64,000 bases of DNA from Oerskovia flava (GCF_026163685.1 NZ_JAOXSR010000001.1:310001-374000); one strand, 5' to 3'; positions 42,829-51,398 are shown, numbered from the stretch's first letter. The notes: a model not told the origin generated them from the letters alone. Numbers and translations: made by a program.

Positions 42829-43239
42829 TCAGTCGAGGACGGCGAAGGCCTCGACCTCGACGAGCACGTCCGGCTCGAAGAGGATCTCGACGCCGATCAG
42901 CGCCACGGGCGGCAGCGGCCGGGGGATCCCGAGCTCGTCGGCGACACGGTCGATGCCGGCCATGAAGTCGGCCATCATCTCGGGCTTCCACCCGGCCGCG
43001 TAGAACGTGAGGCGGACGACGTCGGAGAACGTCGCGCCGGCACCGGTCAGGCCGAGCGCGGTGTTCCGCAGCGCCTGCGCGACCTGACCGGTGAGGTCGC
43101 CCGCGGCGACCGGCCTGCCGGCGGCGTCGCGGGCGATCTGACCGGCGACGTGCACCTGGCGCGTGCCGGTGCCGATCGCGACGTGGTGGTAGGGGACGGG
43201 CTGGAACATCCCCTCGGGGGAGAGCAGCTGGACGGGCAC
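42829..43239 (-). CDS. RidA/YjgF family protein
   Basis: 136 residues with the RidA fold. Text includes YHHVAIGTGTRQVHVAGQIARDAAGRPV, the central GATFSDVVRLTFYAAGW and the near-terminal RPLPPVALIGVEILFEPDVLVEVEAFAVL. The Arg that anchors substrate carboxylate in imine deaminases is not preserved in its usual place (PPVALIGV instead of a PAR-type motif), so it may belong to a non-deaminase subfamily. AGAGGA lies 6 nt before the GTG start. It is divergent from an HxlR regulator. Confidence 0.82.
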   Translation of the reverse strand: MPVQLLSPEGMFQPVPYHHVAIGTGTRQVHVAGQIARDAAGRPVAAGDLTGQVAQALRNTALGLTGAGATFSDVVRLTFYAAGWKPEMMADFMAGIDRVADELGIPRPLPPVALIGVEILFEPDVLVEVEAFAVLD

Positions 43240-43261
43240 GGGGTGTCCTCTCGGTAGGGCG

Positions 43262-43282
43262 GGTAGGTATCACCTGTCTACC
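43262..43282. promoter_or_regulatory. Dyad between ridA-like and HxlR genes
   Basis: GGTAG (43262-43266) and CTACC (43278-43282) flank an 11-nt centre that itself contains GTATCACC. The position between divergent genes suits an HxlR operator. Confidence 0.45.
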
Positions 43283-43318
43283 TGGTCACCGAAGGGAACT
43301 TCAACGAGACTAGGTGTC

Positions 43319-43708
43319 ATGGTGGATACCCCAGACCCCGCGTCCGCGCAGGAGCAGACCACGACGGTGCAGGTCACCCCGACGCAGCGAGAGCTGCTCG
43401 ACGAGGTGCTCGACAAGTGGTCCCTGCACGTCCTCGACACGCTGTGCGAGCGGCCCCGGCGCTTCAACGAGCTGCGACGGGCGATCCCCGTCGTGACGCA
43501 GAAGTCGCTCACGGCGACCCTGCGGCGGCTCGAGCGCAACGGCATGGTCGAGCGGGTCGTCATCAGCGACCGTCCGGTCGCCGTCGAGTACCGCATCACG
43601 GCGCTCGGGGACACGCTCCAGGACCTCATCGACGCCCTGCTGGGCTGGAGCGGCGAGCACCTGCCCGCCGTCGAGGACGCGCGCGCCCGCTTCGACGGCG
43701 AGGACTGA
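43319..43708 (+). CDS. HxlR family regulator
   Basis: A 129-residue winged helix. DEVLDKWSLHVLDTLCERPRRFNELRRAIPVVTQKSLTATLRRLERNGMVERVV is the HxlR/MarR-like core. The C-terminus ITALGDTLQDLIDALLGW is the dimer helix. It probably represses itself and the divergent RidA-family gene in response to an electrophile or redox signal. An in-frame GTG directly follows the ATG. Confidence 0.86.
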   Translation: MVDTPDPASAQEQTTTVQVTPTQRELLDEVLDKWSLHVLDTLCERPRRFNELRRAIPVVTQKSLTATLRRLERNGMVERVVISDRPVAVEYRITALGDTLQDLIDALLGWSGEHLPAVEDARARFDGED

Positions 43709-43714
43709 GGGCCG

Positions 43715-44377
43715 TCAGCCGACGAGCACCACGTGCAGGGTCCGCGGGCCGTGGACACCCTCGACCCGGGAGAGCTCGATGTCGCTCGTCGCGCTGGGTC
43801 CGGAGATCCAGGTCTGGGGGCGGCCCGGGTACGCAGCGAGCAGGCGCACACCCTCGGGCACGGTGTGCACGACCTGCTCTGCCCGGACCACGCACACGTG
43901 CAGGTCGGGAACGAGCGAGATCGCCCGGCGGCCCTGGTCGGGTTCACCGTCGAGGACGATCGTGCCCGTGTCGGCGATCGCGACGCGGGCCGCGGTGACG
44001 ACCGCGTCGACCTCGTCCAGCTCGAGCGCCGAGCGAGGGTCCTCGCGGGAGTCCTGCACGACGACGGTGCCCGCCCCGAGCGCGTCCGTCCACCCCGCGG
44101 GCAGCCGGGGCGGCACGACGACGGAGCGTGCGTCGGCCAGCAGGTCGCCCACCACGCGGGCCACCTCGTCGTCACCGCTCGCCCGGTGCACGTGCGCCTT
44201 GTAGTCCTCCAGCCGGTCCACGAGGATCTCGAGCGCCGTCGCCGAGCCCGGTGCGTGCTCGCTCGCCGTCCGGTACGTGCGGGCGGGCTGCGCTGCGGAC
44301 GGCGCCGCAGCCCCTGCCTTCCCGTCGCCGGAGAGCGCGGCACGCACCCTGGCCAGGACCTCGTCGCGCGCGCTCAT
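43715..44377 (-). CDS. lutC: Lactate utilization protein C (LUD domain)
   Basis: 220 residues. The LUD-fold ending DIELSRVEGVHGPRTLHVVLVG is diagnostic. ADARSVVVPPRLPAGW and IADTGTIVLDGEPDQGRRAISLVPDLHVCVV are the core strands. It is part of the LutABC L-lactate dehydrogenase complex. It overlaps lutB by 4 bases (ATGA) and is last in the operon. Confidence 0.9.
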   Translation of the reverse strand: MSARDEVLARVRAALSGDGKAGAAAPSAAQPARTYRTASEHAPGSATALEILVDRLEDYKAHVHRASGDDEVARVVGDLLADARSVVVPPRLPAGWTDALGAGTVVVQDSREDPRSALELDEVDAVVTAARVAIADTGTIVLDGEPDQGRRAISLVPDLHVCVVRAEQVVHTVPEGVRLLAAYPGRPQTWISGPSATSDIELSRVEGVHGPRTLHVVLVG

Positions 44378-45957
44378 CGTGCATCGTCCTCGTCGTGCGG
44401 GGGGCCGTCGTGCGGGGGTTCGTTGTGCGTGGGTCCGTCGTGGTCCTCGGCCCACCAGGACCGGAAGCTCTGCCGGGCGGGGACGGGCAGGTCTCTCGAC
44501 GACGTCCAGCGCGACCCCGGGAACGGGAGCCGCGACACGCGTCCGTCGCGACCGCCGGCCAGGCGGCCGAGCACCGCCGCCTTCTCGGCGAGCTCGAACC
44601 GCCGCTCGTCGCGCATGACGAACGACGCGGCCTTCATCGCGGCGCCCCACCCCGTCGGCCGGCCCTCGCGGTCGGCGTCGACCTCGCGCGCCCGCAGCTC
44701 GACGAGGATCGACGGGATGTCGATCTTCACGGGGCAGACGTCGTAGCACGCGCCGCACAGCGTCGACGCGTAGGGGAGCGCGGAGTTCGGGTCGTCGTGC
44801 CGCCCGCCGCCCCCGGCCGAGCTCTTCGTCAGCTGCGGTGTGAGGATCGCGCCGATCGGCCCGGGGTAGACCGAGCCGTAGGCGTGGCCACCGACCCGCT
44901 CGTAGACCGGGCACACGTTGAGGCACGCCGAGCAGCGGATGCAGTGCAGGGCGGCGCGGCCGACCTCGTCGGCGAGGACGTCGGTCCGGCCGTTGTCGAG
45001 CAGCACGAGGTGGAACGCCTGCGGCCCGTCACCCGGCGTGACGCCCGTCCACAGGGACGTGTACGGGTTCATCCGCTCGCCCGTGGAGGAGCGGGGGAGC
45101 AGCTGCAGGAACACCTCGAGGTCGGCGTAGGTCGGCACGAGCTTCTCGATGCCCATGACGGTGATGAGCGTCTCCGGGAGCGTCAGGCACATCCGCCCGT
45201 TGCCCTCGGACTCGACGACCGCGAGGGTGCCGGTGTCCACGACGCCGAAGTTCGCGCCGCTGATCGCGACCTTCGCGGAGAGGAACTTGCGCCGCAGGTG
45301 CGCGCGGGCGGCCATCGCGAGCTCGCGCGGTGCGTCCGTGAGGTCGGCGGGTACGTCGCCCATGCGCTGCAGGAAGATCTCGCGGATCTCGGCGCGGTTG
45401 CGGTGGATCGCGGGGACGAGGATGTGGGACGGCATGTCGTCGGCGAGCTGCACGATGAGCTCGGCGAGGTCGGTCTCGACGGCGGCGATGCCCTCGGCGG
45501 CGAGCGCCTCGTTGAGGCCGATCTCCTGCGTCGCCATCGACTTGACCTTGACGACCTCGGTCTCGCCCGTGGCCTTGACGAGGTCCGCGACGATCCGGTT
45601 GGCCTCGTCGGCGTCGCGGGCCCAGTGCACGACGCCGCCCCGTGCGGTGACGTTGCGCTCCAGCTCGGTGAGGAGCTCGGGCAGGCGTGCCATGACGTCG
45701 GTCTTGATCGCGGAGCCCGCGTCGCGCAGCGCCTCCCAGTCCGGGACCTCGTCGACGACGAGCGCGCGCTTGGCGCGGATGGTCGACGTCGCGTGGCCCA
45801 GGTTGGTCCGCAGCTGGGTGTTCGCGAGCGCGGCCCGGGCGGCGTCCGGGAATGTCTCGCCCCACCGCAGGGGGTCGTCGGGGTGCGGGACGTCGCCGAA
45901 CGGGGCGGCGTCGTCGGGCACGGTGCGACGGCGGGGGAGGCCGAGGAAGGTGCTCAT
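44374..45957 (-). CDS. lutB: Lactate utilization iron-sulfur protein B
   Basis: 527 residues. An N-terminal LUD domain (GGVVHWARDADEANRIVADLVKATG to LVPTYADLEVFLQLLPRSS) is followed by two 4Fe-4S ferredoxin motifs, CIRCSACLNVCP and CGACYDVCP. A C-terminal Pro/His/Asp-rich tail (GPTHNEPPHDGPPHDEDD) follows. It transfers electrons from lactate oxidation. It overlaps lutA and lutC by 4 bases on each side. Confidence 0.93.
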   Translation of the reverse strand: MSTFLGLPRRRTVPDDAAPFGDVPHPDDPLRWGETFPDAARAALANTQLRTNLGHATSTIRAKRALVVDEVPDWEALRDAGSAIKTDVMARLPELLTELERNVTARGGVVHWARDADEANRIVADLVKATGETEVVKVKSMATQEIGLNEALAAEGIAAVETDLAELIVQLADDMPSHILVPAIHRNRAEIREIFLQRMGDVPADLTDAPRELAMAARAHLRRKFLSAKVAISGANFGVVDTGTLAVVESEGNGRMCLTLPETLITVMGIEKLVPTYADLEVFLQLLPRSSTGERMNPYTSLWTGVTPGDGPQAFHLVLLDNGRTDVLADEVGRAALHCIRCSACLNVCPVYERVGGHAYGSVYPGPIGAILTPQLTKSSAGGGGRHDDPNSALPYASTLCGACYDVCPVKIDIPSILVELRAREVDADREGRPTGWGAAMKAASFVMRDERRFELAEKAAVLGRLAGGRDGRVSRLPFPGSRWTSSRDLPVPARQSFRSWWAEDHDGPTHNEPPHDGPPHDEDDAR

Positions 45958-46772
45958 CGGTGACCGCCCTCGGTCGCGCCGGCGCGCTCCTGCGTGCCCT
46001 GCGCCCCGACGGGTGCCGGCGCCGGGTCCTCGCGCGTGGAGGCGAGGATCTCTGCCAGGTGCATCGTCGCGACCCCGCTGCGTGCCCGGCTCAGCCCGCC
46101 GCCGATGTGCATCAGGCACGAGTAGTCGCCCGCCGTGACGACCGCGGCGCCCGTCGACGAGACGTTCGCCATCTTGTCGTGGAGCATCGCTGTGGAGGTG
46201 TCGGAGTTCTTCAGCGCGAACGTCCCGCCGAACCCGCAGCAGCTCTCGGCGTCCGGCAGCTCGACGAGGTTCATGGCCTCGACGGCGCGCAGCAGCTGCA
46301 GCGGCTTGTCGCCCACACGGATCATCCGCAGCGAGTGGCAGGTGGGGTGGTAGGTCACGCGGTGGGGGAACCATGCCCCGACGTCCGTCAGGCCGAGCAC
46401 GTCGACGAGCAGCTCGGAGAGCTCGTACGTCTTGGCCGCGACGGCCTCGGCCCGCGCCCCCAGGCCGTCGAGGCCCGCGCGACGGCAGACCATGCCCTGC
46501 TGGTGGCGGATCGACCCGGTGCAGGAGCCCGACGGCACGACGATCGCGTCCCACTCGCCGTCGAGCACGGGCTCGAACGTCTCGACGTGGTGGCGGATCA
46601 CCGGCACGGCCTCGTCGAAGTAGCCGGTGTTGACGTGCATCTGGCCGCAGCAGGTCTGCTTCTCGGGGAACACGACCTCGTGCCCGAGGCGCTCGAGCAG
46701 CCGGACGGTGGCGCGGGGGGCCTGCGGGAACATGACGTCGGCGATACAGGTGGCGGTCAGGGCGATACGCAT
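45954..46772 (-). CDS. lutA: Lactate utilization iron-sulfur protein A
   Basis: 272 residues with two CCG-type domains: EKQTCCGQM near 50 and DAESCCGFGG near 190, with CTGS and HPTCHSLR between. This heterodisulfide-reductase-like module is the LutA (YkgE) type. The ATG at 46772 has AGGAGA 5 nt upstream; a longer frame start would add unconserved residues. It is first in the lutABC operon, downstream of paired FadR-type operators. Confidence 0.92.
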   Translation of the reverse strand: MRIALTATCIADVMFPQAPRATVRLLERLGHEVVFPEKQTCCGQMHVNTGYFDEAVPVIRHHVETFEPVLDGEWDAIVVPSGSCTGSIRHQQGMVCRRAGLDGLGARAEAVAAKTYELSELLVDVLGLTDVGAWFPHRVTYHPTCHSLRMIRVGDKPLQLLRAVEAMNLVELPDAESCCGFGGTFALKNSDTSTAMLHDKMANVSSTGAAVVTAGDYSCLMHIGGGLSRARSGVATMHLAEILASTREDPAPAPVGAQGTQERAGATEGGHR

Positions 46773-46836
46773 CCGGTCTCCTGGGGGCGAGTCGGTTCCG
46801 GTCTCGCGACGCATCGGCGACGGTGCGCGACGAGGC

Positions 46837-46885
46837 TGTGGTCAGACCACAGAGGGACCACTGTAGACGATGTGGTCAGACCACA
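46837..46885. promoter_or_regulatory. Two identical FadR-type operators in lut promoter
   Basis: TGTGGTCAGACCACA is a perfect dyad at 46837-46851 and again at 46871-46885, with centres 34 bp apart. The second copy extends to ATGTGGTCAGACCACAT and ends 14 bp before the regulator -10 box. TGGTC-N-GACCA fits LldR-type FadR regulators. Confidence 0.85.
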
Positions 46886-46899
46886 TGACACCGTGTCGT

Positions 46900-46905
46900 T
46901 ACGCT
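46900..46905 (+). promoter_or_regulatory. -10 box TACGCT of leaderless lut regulator mRNA
   Basis: TACGCT, then 6 nt, then the GTG at 46912. Confidence 0.6.
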
Positions 46906-46911
46906 GGGCCC

Positions 46912-47625
46912 GTGCGCACCCACGAACGCGTCCTCGCCCGCATCGAGGCGGACCTCGCCGCCGGGCGCTGGGCCCTCGGCGAGCGCCTGCCCGGCGAACG
47001 CGTCCTCGCCGAGGAGCTCGGCGTCTCTCGGCCGTCCGTCCGCGAGGCGCTGCGGGTGCTCGAGGCGATGGGGATCGTGCGGACCGCGGTCGGGTCGGGG
47101 CCCGACGCCGGCGCCTCCGTCATCGACCGGCCGGCCGCCGGGCTCGGCGCGGCCGTGCGCCTGCACGTCGCCTCCGGGACGCTCGCGGTGCGGGACGTCG
47201 TCGAGACCCGGGTGCTGCTCGAGACCTGGGCGGTCGCCGAGGCGGCAGGGCGGGTGGGCGCGGGCAGCGTCGACGCCCAGGCCGTCGACGCGCTCCTCAC
47301 CGAGGCGAGCGGCCTGCTCGACCGGATGGACGACCCCGCGCTGTCGGCGACGGCCTTCCACGAGCTCGACGCGTCCTTCCACCTCGTCCTCGTGCGCCTC
47401 GCGGGGAACGCGCTGGTCGAGGCCGTCATGACGGGGCTGCGCGGCGCCGTCGAGTCCTACGTCGCGGCGGGCAGCGCCGGGCTGCCGTCGTGGGAGACCA
47501 CCGCGACGCGGCTGCGGGCCGAGCACCGCGGCGTGCTCGCCGCCGTCGGCGCGGGCGACGGGGCCGGTGCCGCCCGGGCCGTGCGCGAGCACATCGAGGG
47601 CTTCTACCGGGAGGCCGGTCTGTAG
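46912..47625 (+). CDS. FadR-type GntR regulator of lactate utilization
   Basis: 237 residues. The winged helix is VLARIEADLAAGRWALGERLPGERVLAEELGVSRPSVREALRVLEAMG, followed by a FadR-type C-domain (DVVETRVLLETWAVAEAAGRV and ELDASFHLVLVRLAGNALVEAVM). It is divergent from lutABC with two dyad operators between, so it is the probable lactate-responsive repressor (LldR/LutR-like). Confidence 0.9.
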   Translation: MRTHERVLARIEADLAAGRWALGERLPGERVLAEELGVSRPSVREALRVLEAMGIVRTAVGSGPDAGASVIDRPAAGLGAAVRLHVASGTLAVRDVVETRVLLETWAVAEAAGRVGAGSVDAQAVDALLTEASGLLDRMDDPALSATAFHELDASFHLVLVRLAGNALVEAVMTGLRGAVESYVAAGSAGLPSWETTATRLRAEHRGVLAAVGAGDGAGAARAVREHIEGFYREAGL

Positions 47626-47633
47626 GTGGCGGC

Positions 47634-47887
47634 TCAGGAGCCCAGCGCGAGCGTGACGACGAGCAGCGCGGGGACGCAGAGCACCGTCGTCACGATCCCG
47701 GCGGGCGTCGCGAGGGGCAGGGGGTGGGTCGCGACGCGGCGCGCCACCATTCGCGGCAGACCGCCAGCATCCCGAGCGCGCAGACGACCGTGGCCGTCGC
47801 CGCCGCCGCGGCCGACCACAGCAGCCCGAGGTCGGCGGCCGCGAGGGTCGAGAAGAGCAGGCACGGCGTCGCGACGATCGCGCCCAT
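47634..47887 (-). pseudogene. Small three-helix membrane protein, reading frame shifted near 47735
   Basis: Two adjacent frames together read as one small membrane protein. Frame 1 starts at the ATG at 47887 (MGAIVATPCLLFSTLAAADLG, then SAAAAATATVVCALGMLAVCREWW). It stops at 47690 if not shifted. Frame 2 continues LPLATPAGIVTTVLCVPALLVVTLALGS to 47634. A shift in the C-rich run near 47735 would join them into about 84 residues with three helices. It could be a real frameshift, a sequence error, or two overlapping small genes. Confidence 0.35.
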
Positions 47888-47913
47888 GGTGGCGAGCGCG
47901 GCGAGGATCGCGG

Positions 47914-49119
47914 TCAGCGGGCCGCCCAGGGAGCGCCGAGGTCCCGGAACGTCCGCCCGGTCCGGGACACCTCCTCGCACCAGGCGGCGACGTCGTGGAC
48001 CACGGGCCGGCGCTCGTCATCCTCGCCGACCCACGTGACGTGCTCGGCGGTGATCGGCGTGGGACCGGGGGCGGTGCGCACGGCCTCGAGGACCCGGGTG
48101 AAGGCTCCCGTGTCCCGCAGGTCGCACAGCAACCCCGCGTCGGGGTCCTGCCGCGCGGCGAGCAGGTCCGCCAGCAGGTCGATCCGGGTGTGCTGCTCGG
48201 TGCGCCGGCCGCGGGTCCCGTCGACATGGACGACGTCGGTCTCGTAGCCGAGGGTCACGGTGCCGAGCGTGCCGTGGACGACGACGCGCGCCGGGGTGCG
48301 CTCCTCGGCGCAGAGCGTCAGACCGCACGCGACCTGCGTGCCGTCGTGGGCCACGACCCGGACGGACGACGTGTCGTCGGCCTCGATCGGGTTCGCCCGG
48401 TAGAGGTCGACCTCGACCGACGCGACGTCCTGCGCGCGGGTGACGCCCGCGACCCGCAGGGCGGTGGCGACCGCGTGCGCGAGCGGGTTCGTCACGACGC
48501 CGTCGACGACGTCCCGGCCGCCCATGCGGCGTCGGCCGGCCCACGGTGCCCGCGCCCAGTACCCGGCGGTGCGGACCCACGTCCCCACCGCGCCGATCCG
48601 CACGACGTCGCCGATCTCGCCATCGGCCACGATCCGGGCGACCGCGTCGAGCGCGGTGGAGCCGAACGTCTGGAAGCCGACCTGGCACCGCCGTCCCGTC
48701 TCGGCGACGACCTGCACGAGCACCTCGTGCTCGGCGAGCGACGGGGTCGGCGGCTTCTCGAGGAGCACGTCGCACCCGGCCCGCAGCGCCGCCGTCGCCA
48801 GCGGCACGTGCGTGGGGATCGGGGTGCAGAGCACGACGACGTCGGGCCGGTGAGTGCCCAGCCCGTCGAGCGTCCCGCCGTCCGGCGAGCCGTCCAGCAG
48901 GTCGTCGAGCGCGGCGAACCACCGCGTGCCGGACGGCGTGTGCTCCTGGTCGCCGGGGCCCTGCGGGTCGACGACGGCGACCAGCTCGACGGTCCCGGCG
49001 GTGTGCAGGTCGACGAGCCGGCGCAGGTGCGAGGCGCCGTGGCCGTGCGCGCCGACGAGGGCGACGCGCGCGACTCGCGTGACGCCGGTGGTGCCGCTCG
49101 CCCGGGAGAGGTCAGGCAC
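47914..49119 (-). CDS. Gfo/Idh/MocA family oxidoreductase
   Basis: 401 residues. The N-terminal Rossmann fingerprint is VALVGAHGHGASHLRRL. LLEKPPTPSLAEHEVLVQV holds the conserved EKP, and CQVGFQTFGSTALDAV starts the C-terminal domain. The GTG start overlaps the LacI-DUF6807 gene by 8 bases, so the two are translated together. Gfo/Idh partners of DUF6807 proteins are usually sugar or sugar-acid oxidoreductases of glycoside breakdown; the exact substrate is not readable. Confidence 0.85.
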   Translation of the reverse strand: MPDLSRASGTTGVTRVARVALVGAHGHGASHLRRLVDLHTAGTVELVAVVDPQGPGDQEHTPSGTRWFAALDDLLDGSPDGGTLDGLGTHRPDVVVLCTPIPTHVPLATAALRAGCDVLLEKPPTPSLAEHEVLVQVVAETGRRCQVGFQTFGSTALDAVARIVADGEIGDVVRIGAVGTWVRTAGYWARAPWAGRRRMGGRDVVDGVVTNPLAHAVATALRVAGVTRAQDVASVEVDLYRANPIEADDTSSVRVVAHDGTQVACGLTLCAEERTPARVVVHGTLGTVTLGYETDVVHVDGTRGRRTEQHTRIDLLADLLAARQDPDAGLLCDLRDTGAFTRVLEAVRTAPGPTPITAEHVTWVGEDDERRPVVHDVAAWCEEVSRTGRTFRDLGAPWAAR

Positions 49120-51121
49120 GGGCCGTCTCCTCGCTGCTGCTCTCCGCTGTGCTGCTCTTCTCGATGCCTCGAGCGAGCCGGTCGGCGGTCCGGGCTGCGA
49201 GGTGCGCGGCCTCCTCGAGGGACAGTGCGTGATCCACGAGCACGGCTGACAACCCGATCTCGAGCGTCGAGCCCGCCGGGACGGTCAGGGGCTCGTCCCA
49301 CGCGAGCGCCGGACCCGCGCCGGGGTACTCGGCCGCCCGCACGAACCAGGGGCGCACCGTGTGCGGCGCGCCGTGCTGGAGGAGCAGGAGCGTCGTCGGC
49401 CCGGTCTCGTGGTCCTGGACGAACGCGACCCAGGGTGACGTCGAGCCGTGCGCGAGCTCCTCGCCCACGCCGGTCGCCGAGAGCACGGCGGTCGTCGCCG
49501 CGGGGGCGACGCGCCAGAAGAGCCCGCCGTAGCCCGCGCCGGGTCGCCCGTTGGTCGCCGGGCTCGCGATGACGAGGTCCCCGTGCTCGGCGTGCAGGGC
49601 GCTGCGCCAGTCGAGGACCCAGGCGTCCGTCCCGCCCGCGGCCTCGGCGACGAGCTCGCAGCGCAGCGTGCGCTCCTCGCGCGCCTGGGGATCGCCCGAG
49701 GCGGCGGACCAGAGGACCTCGTCGTGCAGGGTGGTCCCGTCGGCCCGGGCGCCGCCGCTGACCTGGCGCCCGTGGTTGTCGAGGAGCGTCGGGCCCTCGT
49801 CGCGCACGAACGTCCGTCCGCCCCAGTGGCTCGTGCCGTTGACGTCCGCGACCGCGACCGACGCGCCGTAGTGGTGGCGGTGGTCCACCGGCCCGGCATC
49901 GGTGAGGGCGATGCCGCCGAGCGTGTGCACGGGGTGCAGGAACGGGCGGGGCGAGTGCACGGCGGGGATCCGGTCGCCGGGCTCGTAGCGTGCCAGGTGC
50001 AGGTCCCCGAGCGCGAGAACGCTCGCGTCACCCTCGGACCGCCAGCGCGGGCCGGGGGCGGACGGTGTGGCCGCGCCGCGCGGCGGCGGTACCGGGCCGG
50101 TGCTCGCCCGCACCTCGATGCGGGGCTCGAACTGCGTCGGACCGAGCGTGGCCGGGTCGACGCCGGGGTCGTTGATCACGGCCCGCAGACGCTCCCACGC
50201 ACGTCGCCCGAGATCTGCCTGCGGGACGGCCGCCGTCGTCAGGGACGGCGTCGAGAAGCGGGCGAGCTCGATGTCGTCGAAGCCGACGATCGAGACGTCG
50301 CCGGGAACCGCGACGCCGGTCTCGTTGAGCCGGGCGAGCAGCCCGAACGCCACGAGGTCGTTGAACGCGACCACCGCGGTGGCGCGGGTCGCGAGCGCGG
50401 TGTCCGCGGCGGCGAAGCCCGCGTCGACGGTCGACCCGCAGGGCAGGTGGTCGATGCGCACGTCGGGGTGCCGCTCGCGCGCCACCCGCAGGCCGCGCAG
50501 GCGTGCCGCGTCGGACGCGCTGCCGACCGGGCCGGCGAGGTACGCGAGATGGCGGTGGCCGAGCGCCACCAGGTGCTCGACGACGGCGGTCGCGCCGTGC
50601 GCGAAGTCGATGGACAGCGTCGGCGTGGCCGCGGAGCCGGGCTGGGGTGCGGTGAGCTCGCGGTTGACGAGCACCACCGGGTGCGCGCGGGGGAGCAGCT
50701 CGCGCAGGTCCTGCTCGGGCATCCGCGGTGAGACGAGGACGAGGGCGTCGCACCGCAGCCGGGCCTCGAGCGCGATCTCCGCCTCGGCGCTCGGGTTCTC
50801 CGCGGTGTCGGCGACCAGCACCCGGTAGCCGTCGGGGTCCGCCGCGCTCATGATGCCGCGCAGGATCTGCTGGAACAGGGGGTTGCCGAGGTCCGGCACG
50901 ACGAGCGCGACCGTCTCGGTCCGCCCGAGGGACAGGCTCCGCGCGACGTTGCTCGGCCGGTACTGAAGCTCGGCCGCAGCCTCGCGGACCCGGCGGCTGA
51001 TCTCCGGGTCGACCGTGGACCGGCCGTTCATCACCCGGGAGACCGTGGCTCGCGAGACCCCGGCCGCGCTCGCGACCTCGGCGATCGTCACGGTCGGACG
51101 TCGCTCGCTCACCTTCGACAT
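49112..51121 (-). CDS. LacI-family repressor fused to a DUF6807 domain
   Basis: 669 residues, about twice a normal LacI. The HTH is VTIAEVASAAGVSRATVSRVMNG at about 10-33. The hinge and periplasmic-binding-like domain (about 60-340) runs from TVALVVPDLGNPLFQQILRGI to SIVGFDDIELARFSTPSLTT. From about 360 a DUF6807 (so-called PmoA) domain follows: SVLALGDLHLARYEPGDRIPAVHSPRPFLHPVHTLGG, VDHRHHYGASVAVADVNGTSHW and WVLDWRSALHAEHG. GGAGG lies 5 nt before the ATG. It is divergent from a sugar ABC importer with CCGG-centred LacI dyads between. The methane-monooxygenase label of DUF6807 is misleading. The fused domain may sense or process the inducer. Confidence 0.85.
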   Translation of the reverse strand: MSKVSERRPTVTIAEVASAAGVSRATVSRVMNGRSTVDPEISRRVREAAAELQYRPSNVARSLSLGRTETVALVVPDLGNPLFQQILRGIMSAADPDGYRVLVADTAENPSAEAEIALEARLRCDALVLVSPRMPEQDLRELLPRAHPVVLVNRELTAPQPGSAATPTLSIDFAHGATAVVEHLVALGHRHLAYLAGPVGSASDAARLRGLRVARERHPDVRIDHLPCGSTVDAGFAAADTALATRATAVVAFNDLVAFGLLARLNETGVAVPGDVSIVGFDDIELARFSTPSLTTAAVPQADLGRRAWERLRAVINDPGVDPATLGPTQFEPRIEVRASTGPVPPPRGAATPSAPGPRWRSEGDASVLALGDLHLARYEPGDRIPAVHSPRPFLHPVHTLGGIALTDAGPVDHRHHYGASVAVADVNGTSHWGGRTFVRDEGPTLLDNHGRQVSGGARADGTTLHDEVLWSAASGDPQAREERTLRCELVAEAAGGTDAWVLDWRSALHAEHGDLVIASPATNGRPGAGYGGLFWRVAPAATTAVLSATGVGEELAHGSTSPWVAFVQDHETGPTTLLLLQHGAPHTVRPWFVRAAEYPGAGPALAWDEPLTVPAGSTLEIGLSAVLVDHALSLEEAAHLAARTADRLARGIEKSSTAESSSEETARA

Positions 51122-51242
51122 CGTGGCCTCCAGCTTTCCGGTCGGTGGGCCTCGCGCTCGCGTTCGCGGGGGCGGGCCGGTGATGTCCCAGCGTGTGTGG
51201 GGGGCGTGCCGACGCTGGCGGCCCAGTCCGACGGTACACCAT

Positions 51243-51291
51243 GGGAAACCGGTTCCCTGCGTGCTACAGTCCTCGATCAGCAACCGGTTTC
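51243..51291 (+). promoter_or_regulatory. LacI operators flanking the importer -10 box
   Basis: GGAAACCGGTTCCC (51244-51257) and GCAACCGGTTTC (51280-51291) are near-palindromes centred on CCGG, with centres 35 bp apart. TACAGT (51265-51270) between them is a likely -10 box of the importer operon. The CCGG core is unusual for the LacI family, where CG-centred sites prevail. Confidence 0.7.
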
Positions 51292-51398
51292 TCACGGAAG
51301 AGGACCGGCTCTGGTCAACGACGATCCGAAAGGTCAGCCGATGGAACGCATCCACGTGCGGCGCGCCGCACGGCGTGGGCTCGACGAGGGAGGCAGAG

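Noticed and set aside
43300-43322. Leaderless promoter before the HxlR gene
   Set aside because: TAGGTG lies too close to the ATG and does not fit TANNNT with 6-nt spacing.
49112-51121. Methane monooxygenase subunit PmoA
   Set aside because: DUF6807 carries that legacy label in databases, but the protein is a soluble regulator fusion with no membrane helices or copper site, and no other methane genes are present.
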